DNA from: Blattamonas nauphoetae
Taxonomy: Eukaryota > Preaxostyla > Oxymonadida
Assembly: GCA_033064195.1 (NCBI GenBank)
Contig: JARBJD010000051.1
Span: 1-64,000, forward strand
DNA: 64,000 nucleotides
Direction: 5' to 3'
In this document: positions 11,782-21,188 of the stretch, piece by piece
Layout: the number at the start of each line of letters is the position of its first letter
Position numbering within the stretch: position 1 is the first letter of the stretch
Notes under the pieces: model-generated
Told to the model about the DNA's origin: nothing
Seen by the model: only the letters and a program-made list of their open reading frames with translations
Databases searched by the model: none
Program-made: the position numbers and the translations under genes

Positions 11782-13071
11782 CCAACAGTTGATTCAATAT
11801 TCAAAAATGTTCCATCATGGGAAGTAGCAAAACAGAAGCGACATGCAACAAGAATCATTCAACAATGTTCAGAAGAGAATGGACTCAAGACAAATCTGCA
11901 ACTCTATTCTCGTATTCTTCATCAGTATCAGTTCACACAACAGCAATTGTCAGATATAGCAAAACAAGATCGTATACTCCAGTTTGGAGGGAAAACACTG
12001 TCGGAATTGTACAATTCGTATTTTGATTTGTTTCGTGTCAATCATCCAGATCAAGTATTTGAAGCAGATTTGCGAAGAATGAGAGTGTTCAATCCAGCAC
12101 CAAGAATCAATGCGCCAGCTCCACGGATTCAACAACAAATCGACTATCCATTTAAGTCAAAAACAAAAGTGTTTCATCAAGTGAATCCAACAGTTCCTGT
12201 TCCAGATCAAAATACCTTTGTGACAGATCATTATCCAAAGAATCGATTGTTTCTTCAACGTCCGTCATTCTCTCCATATCGACATTCATGGGAAATCGAC
12301 ATCATGGTGCTCAAGACAAATCCTCAATCAATTCCGCAGTACTATCTCGTGTGTGTGAACATTAATACCAAGTATCTTGTTATGATTAAAATTGCGTCGA
12401 GGAATGATGTAACACTCCAAAATGCTCTTCAGCAGTTGATTCAGACAGTGAAAGTTGAGCACATTCGTGGAGATGCAGAATCAGGATGGAACAACAATCG
12501 CATCAGAGATTTCCTCGAAAGGAATAACGTCCAGTTCTTCTTTTCATCATCTCCCTTCACGAACAAAAATAGAATTGTTGATCGAATGATTCGCACCATC
12601 AGAGATGCTTTTCGTGGCAATGGAACGCAGATGTGTGACAATATTGTAATGCAGCAGTTTGTGGATTATTACAATCTAACTCCTCATAAGGCATTTCGAA
12701 ATATTGTCACTCCAGTTGAGGTTGAAAGAGATGCTGAACTCGAATGGGCATATATCCAACGAAAGCAAGACAAATTGAAGCAGATCAAGAGAACTCAGAA
12801 CAGAAATGGACTATGGAATTATCAACCAGGCAATGTGCTTCAGATTCGGTTGGATTTATCAAAAACTCAACACACATTCGAGAAACGCAGAAGACAGTTC
12901 AATAAATTGGCGACATTTATGTCATACGTCAATGGTAATGTTCGCTGTCAACTCCTTCAGCCATATCAAGACATCCGAGTTGTAGACATTCCTATTCACT
13001 TCACAGAAAAGATTGCAGATTCAGTCAATGCTCTGACGCCTCAGATCAGAAATAAGTTCAATCTCCGATGA
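11779..13071 (+). CDS. Polinton integrase (RVE/DDE family)
   Basis: A 430-residue open reading frame starting MPTVDSIFKNVPSWEVAKQK after a T-rich, AATAAATG start region. The catalytic core spans about residues 165-310: the first aspartate in HSWEIDIMVL, the second in HIRGDAESGW, and the helix NKNRIVDRMIRTIRDAF carrying the third acidic position. The C-terminal part has an SH3-like, tryptophan-containing segment (NRNGLWNYQPGNVLQIRLD) and a lysine/arginine-rich linker. In this family the enzyme inserts the linear element into host DNA by a retrovirus-like strand transfer. The gene follows the polymerase by 26 bases. It looks whole. Confidence 0.9.
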   Translation: MPTVDSIFKNVPSWEVAKQKRHATRIIQQCSEENGLKTNLQLYSRILHQYQFTQQQLSDIAKQDRILQFGGKTLSELYNSYFDLFRVNHPDQVFEADLRRMRVFNPAPRINAPAPRIQQQIDYPFKSKTKVFHQVNPTVPVPDQNTFVTDHYPKNRLFLQRPSFSPYRHSWEIDIMVLKTNPQSIPQYYLVCVNINTKYLVMIKIASRNDVTLQNALQQLIQTVKVEHIRGDAESGWNNNRIRDFLERNNVQFFFSSSPFTNKNRIVDRMIRTIRDAFRGNGTQMCDNIVMQQFVDYYNLTPHKAFRNIVTPVEVERDAELEWAYIQRKQDKLKQIKRTQNRNGLWNYQPGNVLQIRLDLSKTQHTFEKRRRQFNKLATFMSYVNGNVRCQLLQPYQDIRVVDIPIHFTEKIADSVNALTPQIRNKFNLR

Positions 13072-14053
13072 AATAAGGGACAGTTATTTTTGTTTGAAAA
13101 TTTGTAGTTCTCAACTTTAACGTATATACAGACTAATGAACTGGCAAAAATAGTCAGAGAAGAGCCTTCCCACGTTCGTACGAGCTTCCTATAGACACCC
13201 CGATACTCCTTTGGGGATCGTTCTATCGCGATCCTTCTAAATGACTGCTGCTGGCGAAGTCCTTGAAGGGTAAAGTCTTTGGTGGGCATGATTTACGGGC
13301 ACATCTAAGTGCTGCCAACATGAACCCCGGGGACAATCTTTCGATCATCCGTCTCCAATCCAACCTCCAAATCGTTCTGCGCATCAGTCACCAGGGCACC
13401 ATTTTGCCTGAGTATCTTGGAACATTACGTCGAGGGCTCAATACTTGAACTTGTTCTGGAACTCCTCTTCATATACAAATTAAAAAATTAGAAATTGAAA
13501 AAAGTTTAACGTTTGTTTTTGGATCACCCATAACTCCCGAACTAATGCTCAGATCACTCTGAAAACATCAGAAATGAACTCAGCAGATCGGGATTGACCT
13601 TGGAAGAGGTTTGTATGGTCGAAGCTCAAAATTGTATTTTTCAAACTTTGTCTGGATCTCCTCTTCATATACATATTAAAAAAATCGATAAAAAATAAAA
13701 CAGCGTTAATTTTGAGATCACCCATAACCCCCGAAATACTTCTCAGATCACTCGAAACACATCATAAATAAGTTCACCAGACCGATATTAACCTTGCCAG
13801 TACACTTTTGGATGGTCTCAAAAAATAAGGTTAATTTGGAAAAAATCAGTTTTTTGTAATTTTCACATATGGAGGTGAAAAAAAGTGAAAAAATCAAAAA
13901 TGGCCAGAACAATCCACCGATGCCACAGATGCATGGGGAGAGTGTGCACGTTATTCTGGTGCGTTCTGATCGAAATATCAGTGAATTGTGGGTGTCAGAA
14001 AAAACAAACGCTTAACTTTTTTTAAAAGCTAATATTTTATCTCCTTAGAAAGA
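13072..14053. other. Non-coding spacer between integrase and primase-helicase
   Basis: No convincing gene. It holds a short open stretch at 13263-13448 on the plus strand with no recognisable domain and a pair of degenerate direct repeats of about 197 bases. The 3' part is A/T-rich with TTTTTTTAAAAG and ATATTTTATC runs just before the primase-helicase start. Confidence 0.6.
13451..13840. repeat. Two degenerate direct repeats, about 197 bp
   Basis: The units start near 13451 and 13648. Both share the opening CTCCTCTTCATATACA, the middle GATCACCCATAAC and CAGATCACTC, and an end around TTAACCTTG or TTGACCTTG. They are diverged. Their position between two replication-module genes is compatible with an old duplication at an element junction or a replication-related site. 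Confidence 0.6.
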
Positions 14054-16531
14054 ATGAACACAAAAGTTGAAGACAAAAAAGTCAATGACATTTGTGCCAT
14101 TAATCCTGGATTGATCGACGATCATTTCGAAGCATTGTTCAACGGCACTCCAGTCGAAATACAATCTTTGTATGATCGTTTGAGAGCTCATGAAGTACCA
14201 ATATATGACTACAAGAAATATAGCGAAGGTGCTTCAACCGATAATGCTGGAAACAGAAAGACAGGAACAGCGATAAATATTGCACATGTGACCAATCTAG
14301 CAGTCGTGGACATTGACGTCTTGAATAAGGATGCTAATGAAGAAACCAAAACCAAAATCAGACAATCAGTGATTGATGTACTACCTAAAAATGTCGGATT
14401 AGTCGTGACTGGTTCTGGTGGCCTTCACATCTACTGCGATATTGACGGATACAAACTGGAAAAGAATTCAATAGTGAAGGTAAAGAAAACTGAGCAATAC
14501 GATGTGGATTTGTTCGCTTGTGTAGACTCCAATCTGCGCTGGATTGTGCAACCAAAATCAAGAGTGCAAAGGAAGGTCGAAGGCAAGAATAAAATCCATA
14601 CATATTCAACATTGAATGATTTTAATCAGCTCTTCAAACTGGCATCATTGTCGGATGTACTGTCCAATCTATGCATTGCATTGAAGCCAATTCCATCAGA
14701 TAAGAAGCCATCAGTCAAGCCTCCAAAGACAGAGGGTCCAAAAGTTCCTACATTCGACAGTGATTCAATTCAACAGTATTCTTTGAAGCAAGCAGAGGTA
14801 ATCAGAAAAGGATTGACAGGACTGACAATCCACAATGATTCTGGCTCTCGTTCACTCGAGGATGAAGTCTCCCTGTTGCCATTGTTTGCTGGACTCAATT
14901 CATTGCGACAAATTGATGGATTCACTGACGAGATGCTGGACCAAACGTACCAAGACGTCTATGCTCACAATACATTAACAGAGAATACAAAAATGAATTG
15001 GGATGCTCAAAGAATCAGATACGCATCAAATATTTCGCATCCAGGAGTACTCGTCAAAATCATTCGAATCCACAACGAGAAATACTACAATATTGAACTC
15101 GTTATTCCTCTCACAGACTACGATGTCTCAGATGTATTTGACAGCATTGATGAATCCGAGGAGGACCAATGCCTTGAACAAAGCAATGATGAGCCATACA
15201 AAGACAAAATTGATCTTCTGTCTCCATTTGACTTCTCTACGATCAGAAAAAAGGCCACGAATAAAGAATACAATTCAGAAAAGGAAGTTCTGAGAGATCT
15301 GCTGAAAGTTCTTCGCTGTATTGAAGTATCGTTGCTTTGCATTGTGAAAGAATACAGTTCGCTTGATCTCTGCTACTGCGTCAATGTTCAGAAAGAAAGT
15401 AATGTCCTAAGATTGTTGAAATCAATAAAAGTGACCATACCAAGCGAGGATCCAAAGAAAGTGAAAGTATTCAATTGCCAAAGCTTATTCGAGGACAATC
15501 GCAATCGTTTTATGGTCAATGGCATTCGATTCATCAGTGACAATCCAGAAATGTTCTCACTATTTCAAGGATACAAATACCCATTCGTTGATGAAGTAAA
15601 CAATGAGCTTGTTCAACCATTCTTGGATTTCACCAAAGAGATAATTTCCGACAACAGTGACGAATTGTACAACTTCATCTTGAATTGGATTTCTTTTGTC
15701 ATTCAGAATCCAGGTCAGAAGACAGCGTCTGTCATAATCTTGAAGGGAATGCAAGGAATTGGCAAGAATGTGTGGACCAATGTGCTCTGTGAACTAATGC
15801 GTGGATACTCTGCTCCAAATATAACCGATATTCAGGAACTATGTGGTACATTCAATACAGTGATTGAGGGAAAGATGCTGATTGTCTGCAATGAACTGAA
15901 GAATGCTGGTGAGGAAAGAATGTCCAATTTTGATGCTCTCAAATCCATAATATCAGATACAAGTTTCAGAGCAAACGAGAAAGGAATCGCTCGTCGTGAT
16001 GCCGAGAATGTAGCCAACCTAATCTTCTGTACAAACAATGCATATCCAGTAAAGATTGAAGTCGACGATAGACGTTACTGCGTGTGCAAAGTGTCCAATA
16101 AACGTAAGGATGATGCCAACTATTTCCTAAACCTCATTCGCTCATTCTCTCCTGAATTCTACTCACATTTGTTGACCTACTTCAGACAAAGGGACATTTC
16201 TAAATTCAATCCAAGACAATTGCCAAACACAGATGCAAGATGTCTACTCCAGGAGGTGTCTAGATCAGCAATTGGAGACTTTTGTCTGGAACACATTGAC
16301 GAATTGGAGAAAGGAATGCCTCGATCATATGCGGCTGAACTGATGCCTGAATACTACAAAAAGCTCAAGACATTTCAGATGGACTTACATGAGCATTGTA
16401 CAGTTAAACAGAAAAGAATTAATGGAAAGCAAACGTTCTGTTACTTTATCGATCCTAAATATGCTGCACTTTTGAGACAAGCAGCAATTCATGCAGACGT
16501 TGACGAAGAAAACACTGACGATGAGATCTAA
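14054..16531 (+). CDS. Primase-polymerase / SF3 helicase fusion (D5-like)
   Basis: An 825-residue protein. The N-terminal half has archaeo-eukaryotic primase motifs: VVDIDV at about residue 80, GSGGLHIYCDI at about 120 and YDVDLFA at about 150. The C-terminal half has the superfamily 3 helicase core: Walker A in ILKGMQGIGKNVW at about 565, a Walker B-like GKMLIVCNELKN at about 610, and the motif C/sensor region LIFCTNNAYPV followed by VDDRRYC at about 655-675. Proteins of this class prime and unwind DNA in virophages, some Polintons and large DNA viruses. It is open throughout and follows a 1-kb non-coding spacer, so it could belong to this element or to a closely apposed relative. Confidence 0.85.
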   Translation: MNTKVEDKKVNDICAINPGLIDDHFEALFNGTPVEIQSLYDRLRAHEVPIYDYKKYSEGASTDNAGNRKTGTAINIAHVTNLAVVDIDVLNKDANEETKTKIRQSVIDVLPKNVGLVVTGSGGLHIYCDIDGYKLEKNSIVKVKKTEQYDVDLFACVDSNLRWIVQPKSRVQRKVEGKNKIHTYSTLNDFNQLFKLASLSDVLSNLCIALKPIPSDKKPSVKPPKTEGPKVPTFDSDSIQQYSLKQAEVIRKGLTGLTIHNDSGSRSLEDEVSLLPLFAGLNSLRQIDGFTDEMLDQTYQDVYAHNTLTENTKMNWDAQRIRYASNISHPGVLVKIIRIHNEKYYNIELVIPLTDYDVSDVFDSIDESEEDQCLEQSNDEPYKDKIDLLSPFDFSTIRKKATNKEYNSEKEVLRDLLKVLRCIEVSLLCIVKEYSSLDLCYCVNVQKESNVLRLLKSIKVTIPSEDPKKVKVFNCQSLFEDNRNRFMVNGIRFISDNPEMFSLFQGYKYPFVDEVNNELVQPFLDFTKEIISDNSDELYNFILNWISFVIQNPGQKTASVIILKGMQGIGKNVWTNVLCELMRGYSAPNITDIQELCGTFNTVIEGKMLIVCNELKNAGEERMSNFDALKSIISDTSFRANEKGIARRDAENVANLIFCTNNAYPVKIEVDDRRYCVCKVSNKRKDDANYFLNLIRSFSPEFYSHLLTYFRQRDISKFNPRQLPNTDARCLLQEVSRSAIGDFCLEHIDELEKGMPRSYAAELMPEYYKKLKTFQMDLHEHCTVKQKRINGKQTFCYFIDPKYAALLRQAAIHADVDEENTDDEI

Positions 16532-16554
16532 GGATCAGATATATTTTTGAAAGC

Positions 16555-17900
16555 AGACTGGTGTCATTGGGTCAATATCCCAAAGTCCACGGAGCAGAGG
16601 CATGGTGAAATGGAGTGACATTGTTGGAAAAGAATATATTGACAGATCAATTGGCATAAGGAATTGATGAGTCTTCACTAGTGCGATTGGTGTCAACGTG
16701 TCAATGGAAAAATCGGGACTTTTATTTTGTTTATAAATCCACAGGTCCACGGGTCCACAAGTCCACAAGTCCACATTGTACATTGAACGCATCACATTAA
16801 TGGCTTTTTACATTCAAATCAATATCTTTTATTTTTATATTTGTCAACTGTCATTATACAATATGAAGAAAATTGTGGCATCAAAAGTAAAAAGTCCACA
16901 TAATTAAAAATGAGAAATGTAATATTCCAGCTGTGAGCAATGATCAAAAATGACCTCATACAATCAAACCAATATCTTCTTTATTATCTTTGTCAACAGT
17001 CAATCTAAAATATGAAGAAAATTGTGGAATCAAAAGTAAAAAGTCCACAAACACAAAACTGATTTATGTAATATGCCAGCTTTGAGCCCAAAAAAGTTCT
17101 TTCAAAAATATCCATCTAAATTCTAACTAGTCAGTGGACATGTGGACCTGTGAATATTTTTGGTTGGCAGTTGAAAAAGAGACACATAGAGTATAATGAT
17201 TTGTTCGTATATACCCATGTCTGTGGCCATGTGGACTTGTGGACCTGTGGACCTCCTAAAAAATAAATAAAATAAAATACCCGATTTTTCCATTGACACG
17301 TTGACACCAATAGCATTAGGAAACAACCCCCAAATGATCGTGCCAATTGATCTGTCAATATATTCTTTTCCACCAATAGCCTACTATTCTCCCATGCCCC
17401 TACCAATGTGGACATGTGGACCTGTGGATATTTTTTATTGCCAGTTGAAAAAGAGACACATAGAGTATAGTGATTTGATTGTATATAGACATTTCTGTGG
17501 ACATGTGGACTTGTGGACCTGTGGACCTCCCAAAAAATAAATAAAATAAAAGTCCCGATTTTTCCATTGACACGTTGACACCAATAGCACTTATGAACAA
17601 CCATCAATTCCTTATACCGATTGATCTGTCAACATATTCTTTTCCAACAAAGTTCCTCCATTTCACCATGCCTCTGCTCTGTGGACTTTTCACCAGTGAG
17701 CATTTTTTCACAGTTGACAAAGATAAAAATAAAAAATATTGATTTATTGTATTTAACCATTTTGTACAAAGTGGACATGTGGACTTGTGGACCTGTGGAC
17801 CTCCCAAAAAATAAACAAAATAAAAGTCCCGATTTTTCCATTGACACGTTGACACCAATAACACTTATGAACAACCACCAATTCCTCACACCAATTCCAC
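16555..17900. repeat. 274-bp tandem repeat block with one inverted copy
   Basis: Three direct copies lie at about 17130-17900. Their shared core CCATTGACACGTTGACACCA recurs near 17290, 17564 and 17838, a spacing of 274. Each also carries GTGGAC(A/T/C)TGTGGAC runs and an A/T-rich AAATAAATAAAATAAAA segment. An inverted copy lies at 16555-16790. The 3' part of each unit (CTCCATTTCACCATGCCTCT) matches across copies. There is no gene. The block lies just beyond the Polinton replication genes and could be flanking satellite or part of a terminal region. Confidence 0.75.
16815..17097. repeat. Two direct repeats of about 150 bp
   Basis: Units begin near 16815 and 16967 and share AATATGAAGAAAATTGTGG and CAAAAGTAAAAAGTCCACA. 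They sit between the inverted and direct 274-bp units. Confidence 0.65.
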
Positions 17901-18002
17901 TGTCAATGCTGTCCATTCAACAAATCCTGTTCACCTATTCCACCCCAATCCCCTTTTCCAAAACACAAATCTCGATATGTAATACGCACATCAGCTCCTG
18001 AG

Positions 18003-18425
18003 TCATCAATGTCCACACAATCATGTCTCCTCAACAATGCCCACTCAACAATGTCAAATCAACACTGTCCACACAATCATGTCTCCTCAATCATGTCTCT
18101 TCACCAACCCACATTTCCACTCATGACACGTATTTCAACATCAATGTCTCCTCATCAATACCCCACTCAACCATGCCACCTCATCAATGCCACTCAACCA
18201 TGTCCACACAATCATGCCCCCCTCATCAATATCACTCAACAATGCCACTCATCAATATCCCAACATCAATATCCCAACATCAATGCCTCCTTCACCCGTC
18301 CCAATCTCTTCACAATGCCCAATCATCCTTATCTTTCCACCTATTTTCCCACCCCTATACTTTCACCTATGCCTAATCACCCTTGTCTATGCCACCTATT
18401 TCCCTACACTTATTCTTATCAACTA
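18003..18425. repeat. Degenerate CAATGTCCACTCAAC-type low-complexity tract
   Basis: C/A/T-rich strand with irregular repetition of CAATG, CATCAATATCCC and CCACTCAAC. It is open in several frames by composition only, and I see no gene. Confidence 0.6.
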
Positions 18426-18445
18426 CTCAACCACCACCCTATATC

Positions 18446-18569
18446 TCTGGCCTGGCCTACCGTGTTTTCCAGTGATTTGAAAAAAGATCTCGTACCCATC
18501 ATTGGTACCCCCCAGGCCAGTGGCTGGCACGGTCTTTCTGGAAAAACCGGTAGGCCAGGCCAAGCCAGA
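18446..18569. repeat. Imperfect inverted repeat (hairpin)
   Basis: Left arm TCTGGCCTGGCCTACCG with TTTTCCAG (18446-18472) pairs with the right arm 18538-18569, whose reverse complement contains GGCCTGGCCTACCGG then TTTTTCCAG. The spacer is about 65 bases. It could be a terminator, a short transposon relic or a structured RNA. Confidence 0.55.
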
Positions 18570-18725
18570 CAGCTATATTTTTCTGTGAGAATTCAAAACA
18601 TGATTCCAGATTTCCGTCAAGAGAGGTGAAAATTAAGATGTCGAGATGACATGATGATTTCAAGAAGTGAAGCGAAGAGTGTGCGAAAAAGAAAGCTTTT
18701 TGGAGAATATGGTGTTTGTAATTGG

Positions 18726-19454
18726 CTACTTCAGATACGAGTACACCTCCTTTTCTCCTTTCAGGATTGGCTTGGCTGTGAAAGTGAGAGATTTGATGGT
18801 GACTGAAACAGAGGGACGACGAAGAGTGATCGCAAATCGGAACGGCAGCGAGAGATTGACGAAAACACGATGTTGCACTTCTCCGCCCGTCATATGTTTG
18901 CAGATTCGTCTTCCAATCCGACAATCAGCTTCGAGAAGGAGATCTTCGGTATGTCCATGTTTGTAGTCTCTGCCTCCCCAACATGCTGTCCCTGTCTTTT
19001 CCTTGCAGAAATCGTCGCATGTTCCCGTGTCGATAAAATGGGCAGGGACAGCCCCGAAATAAAATGAATTAGATAATGCGGTGGATGTAAATAACAGCTG
19101 AGCGACATCGGAGGAGATGATGGGAGAAAAGAGGGTTTTGGGGATGAAGTTTGTTGGCATGTCCCACGGACGCCATCGAAGTTTGAAAGTGCTTCCAGTT
19201 TTGATGATGAAGTCCTCGTCGTAGATTTCAATCGCATCTGCCCCCATTTTGGACAATTGTTGGAACCGAGATTGTTGGAGGAGGTTAAAACTACATTTTT
19301 CATCGATACTTCTCGGAATCGATTCAAACTTCATCAGTCGGCTGTTTATTATTCCGAACTGTTCTGCCATCTGCTTTGCCATGTTGGATATTGTTGTGCG
19401 AAGTTCGTCAATTTGTTCGTTCAGGTCATTTGTTGGATCTCCCATCGTGAACAT
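18726..19454 (-). CDS. Coiled-coil plus SPRY-like protein
   Basis: Start chosen at MFTMGDPTNDLNEQIDELRT (19454); an in-frame ATG at 19496 is an alternative, and upstream exons are possible. Residues about 8-40 form a coiled coil (NEQIDELRTTISNMAKQMAEQ). The rest resembles a SPRY/B30.2-like beta sandwich: a LFSPIISSDVAQLLF strand pair, FYFGAVPAHFID, a GRDYKHGHTEDLLLEADC block, and a final LPFRFAITLRRPSVSVTIKS that matches the end of such domains. The gene at 25778-27866 has the same coiled-coil/SPRY plan. SPRY domains bind protein partners; the partner and role are unknown. Confidence 0.6.
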   Translation of the reverse strand: MFTMGDPTNDLNEQIDELRTTISNMAKQMAEQFGIINSRLMKFESIPRSIDEKCSFNLLQQSRFQQLSKMGADAIEIYDEDFIIKTGSTFKLRWRPWDMPTNFIPKTLFSPIISSDVAQLLFTSTALSNSFYFGAVPAHFIDTGTCDDFCKEKTGTACWGGRDYKHGHTEDLLLEADCRIGRRICKHMTGGEVQHRVFVNLSLPFRFAITLRRPSVSVTIKSLTFTAKPILKGEKEVYSYLK

Positions 19455-19535
19455 TTTTTGACGAGAGTTGGGGTGGCGATGTTCTTTTATTTGCATCTCA
19501 CGTGACCCGAGAGCATTCTGGACCAATGCTAACAA

Positions 19536-20199
19536 ATTGGATGCAATGCTCTGAGAGACAACGGCAGGTGAGGAAGGGAGTTAAAATAAACAAACCGTCA
19601 GTCCAACTGAGCTAGGAGACGAGACAATGTCAGAGAGGACGGATACAAGGCCGCATGATTCAGCTATCGCACAACGAGTTGGGAGTTCATCCAGATCTGA
19701 CGGGAAGAGACCACAAGACACGAGAAGCGAGTTGTAAGTAAAATACGAAAAAAAACTCATCGAGAAAGAAAAAATCGATAGTATAACAGAAAAGGAATAA
19801 AGGAGAAGGGATGTTGATGGAGGTTAAACCTGATTCCAAAAGTGTCCGAATCTGAGAAAGGATTGGCAAAGTTTCTTTTTCAGATGAATTCCGAAGCGAT
19901 GAACAATATCTCTTCATCTTTTTTTCCTGAATCCACATATAGAACAGACAATGGAAATGAGGAATCAAGGACATTCATGAACAATTCAGAGGAAGAAGGA
20001 GAGAACACAATGATGATGAGAGAGGAGGTGAAGACACACAATATCAATGGATTTTGTTGTGGAGAGAGACTTTTGATCATCTGGGAGAGGGGTGGAAGTC
20101 GATTGAAGAGGCTGTGCGCACAAACGAGTGAACATCTGAACGATCAATCCCCCACAACTCGTTCCAGCTCTCACATCCCTCCACCATCCCGAACCTGGG
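19536..20199. other. Spacer without a supported gene
   Basis: Open stretches on both strands lack domain features. A tRNA-like A-box fragment on the minus strand near 19590-19620 has no matching B box. Nothing else is recognised. Confidence 0.5.
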
Positions 20200-20679
20200 A
20201 TGTTCGTCGTCTTCTTTTTCCTTCTTCATCCACTGCTCGTATCATCTACGCCTGAGGTCTCCCATGATGCACTTGCAGACCTCAAAACAGAAATCACAGA
20301 TTTACTCGCAAACCACAATGGATTATCGACTAAACAGGACATCCACCTTGGAAGCAAGCTGTATCACGCCGAATCACTCGTTTTTACGAGCATTTGCATG
20401 AATTTGATTGGCACAGATGGAACAGAACTTTTTCATTCATCAAGTCTCTCTCTGGACGCAAATATGCGAAATGAAGTGACTCAGAGGACACCAGAGAACA
20501 AGATAGATATGGGAAGCATTCTTGTTTTGCAGAACTCATCGATGTGTGTGGAGTCCATTTGGATGAAAATGGACGAAAACTCCAAATCGTCTTCTTCTCC
20601 ACACAGACACTCTTGCTCATCTGGGCAAGCACACCACCTCTCAACGATTGTTGGGTCGGAACTGTCATTGACTAATTGA
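20200..20679 (+). CDS. Pmp-like surface protein, N-terminal part with signal peptide
   Basis: The ATG at 20200 opens MFVVFFFLLHPLLVSSTPEV, a clear hydrophobic signal peptide with an SST-P type cleavage region. An acidic helical segment (DALADLKTEITDLLANHNG) follows, then serine-rich beta-strand sequence. It lies directly upstream of the long beta-helix reading frame at about 21189-25792 and is probably its first exon. The two are not in the same frame, and a 461-bp inverted-repeat insertion lies between them, so either an intron joins them or the gene is damaged. Confidence 0.55.
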   Translation: MFVVFFFLLHPLLVSSTPEVSHDALADLKTEITDLLANHNGLSTKQDIHLGSKLYHAESLVFTSICMNLIGTDGTELFHSSSLSLDANMRNEVTQRTPENKIDMGSILVLQNSSMCVESIWMKMDENSKSSSSPHRHSCSSGQAHHLSTIVGSELSLTN

Positions 20680-20727
20680 GCTCTGACACTGTCAGGGGAG
20701 TCATCTGGATTCTTGATTGATAGTGGT

Positions 20728-21188
20728 CGGATAAACCCGTTAACTCCGATAAACCCGTTAAAACATCCCCCATTTCACATATATCATCTCTTTCACACGA
20801 CTCATCAGTTGTACCTGTAAGAAAACCCTAGTGAGAATTCTGGAAGGAATTGTGACTCTTTCAGAGATTGGATCAAAGACAATGGGTCTATTCAAATGGA
20901 TGAAATGTCAACGACGACACAGCGCAAGTTATTCTGACCATGAAAAGCTCGACTCGCAACACATGATCCCTCTAGTTCTCGGAAATAGATTTGTTCAACT
21001 TCGTTCAAAAAACAACGTTCACTTTTCGCTTTGCATTTCACAATCATTCTTTCATGAAGAACTCTAGTTTTAAAAAAAATGAGGAAATGCATGAATGTGA
21101 AGTGGAAGGAGAATTAAGATGAAGAGGGGAGACTGTTTCGTCCCTTTGGAAGGGTTAACGGGTTTATCCGCTCTAACGGGTTTGTCCG
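20728..21188. mobile_element. Small inverted-repeat element (MITE-like), GGT duplication
   Basis: The 34-base arms 20728-20761 and 21155-21188 are inverted copies. Each is built of two versions of a 17-mer around CGGATAAACCCGTTA. GGT flanks both sides (20725-20727 and 21189-21191), consistent with a 3-base target duplication. The 393-base interior has no coding potential I recognise. It sits between the two parts of a Pmp-like gene. A chance 3-base match is possible, but the doubled terminal motif is clear. Confidence 0.65.

Larger units (their letters stand above)
1..16540. mobile_element. Maverick/Polinton element, partial, broken
   Basis: Seen: a set of genes diagnostic of Polintons. On the minus strand are two major-capsid-like genes and small virion-type genes. 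On the plus strand are a packaging ATPase with Walker motifs, a family B DNA polymerase of the protein-primed type, a retroviral-type integrase and a primase-SF3 helicase. The left end lies outside the window and I found no terminal inverted repeat, so the right end, just after the primase-helicase, is approximate. The element is broken, with roughly ten breaks concentrated in the structural genes; the integrase and primase-helicase are open throughout. That pattern suggests a moderately recent insertion that has begun to decay. Assignment to the Polinton/Maverick group is firm; whether the primase-helicase belongs to this element or to an adjoining relative is less sure. Confidence 0.9.

Noticed and set aside
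13263-13448. Small gene between integrase and primase-helicase
   Set aside because: Sixty-one codons with no recognisable motif, no start signal like the other genes of the element, and an overlapping opposite-strand frame.
19585-19625. tRNA gene on the minus strand
   Set aside because: A good A box (TAGCTCAGTTGG) is followed by no B box within a tRNA length; at most a 5' half fragment.
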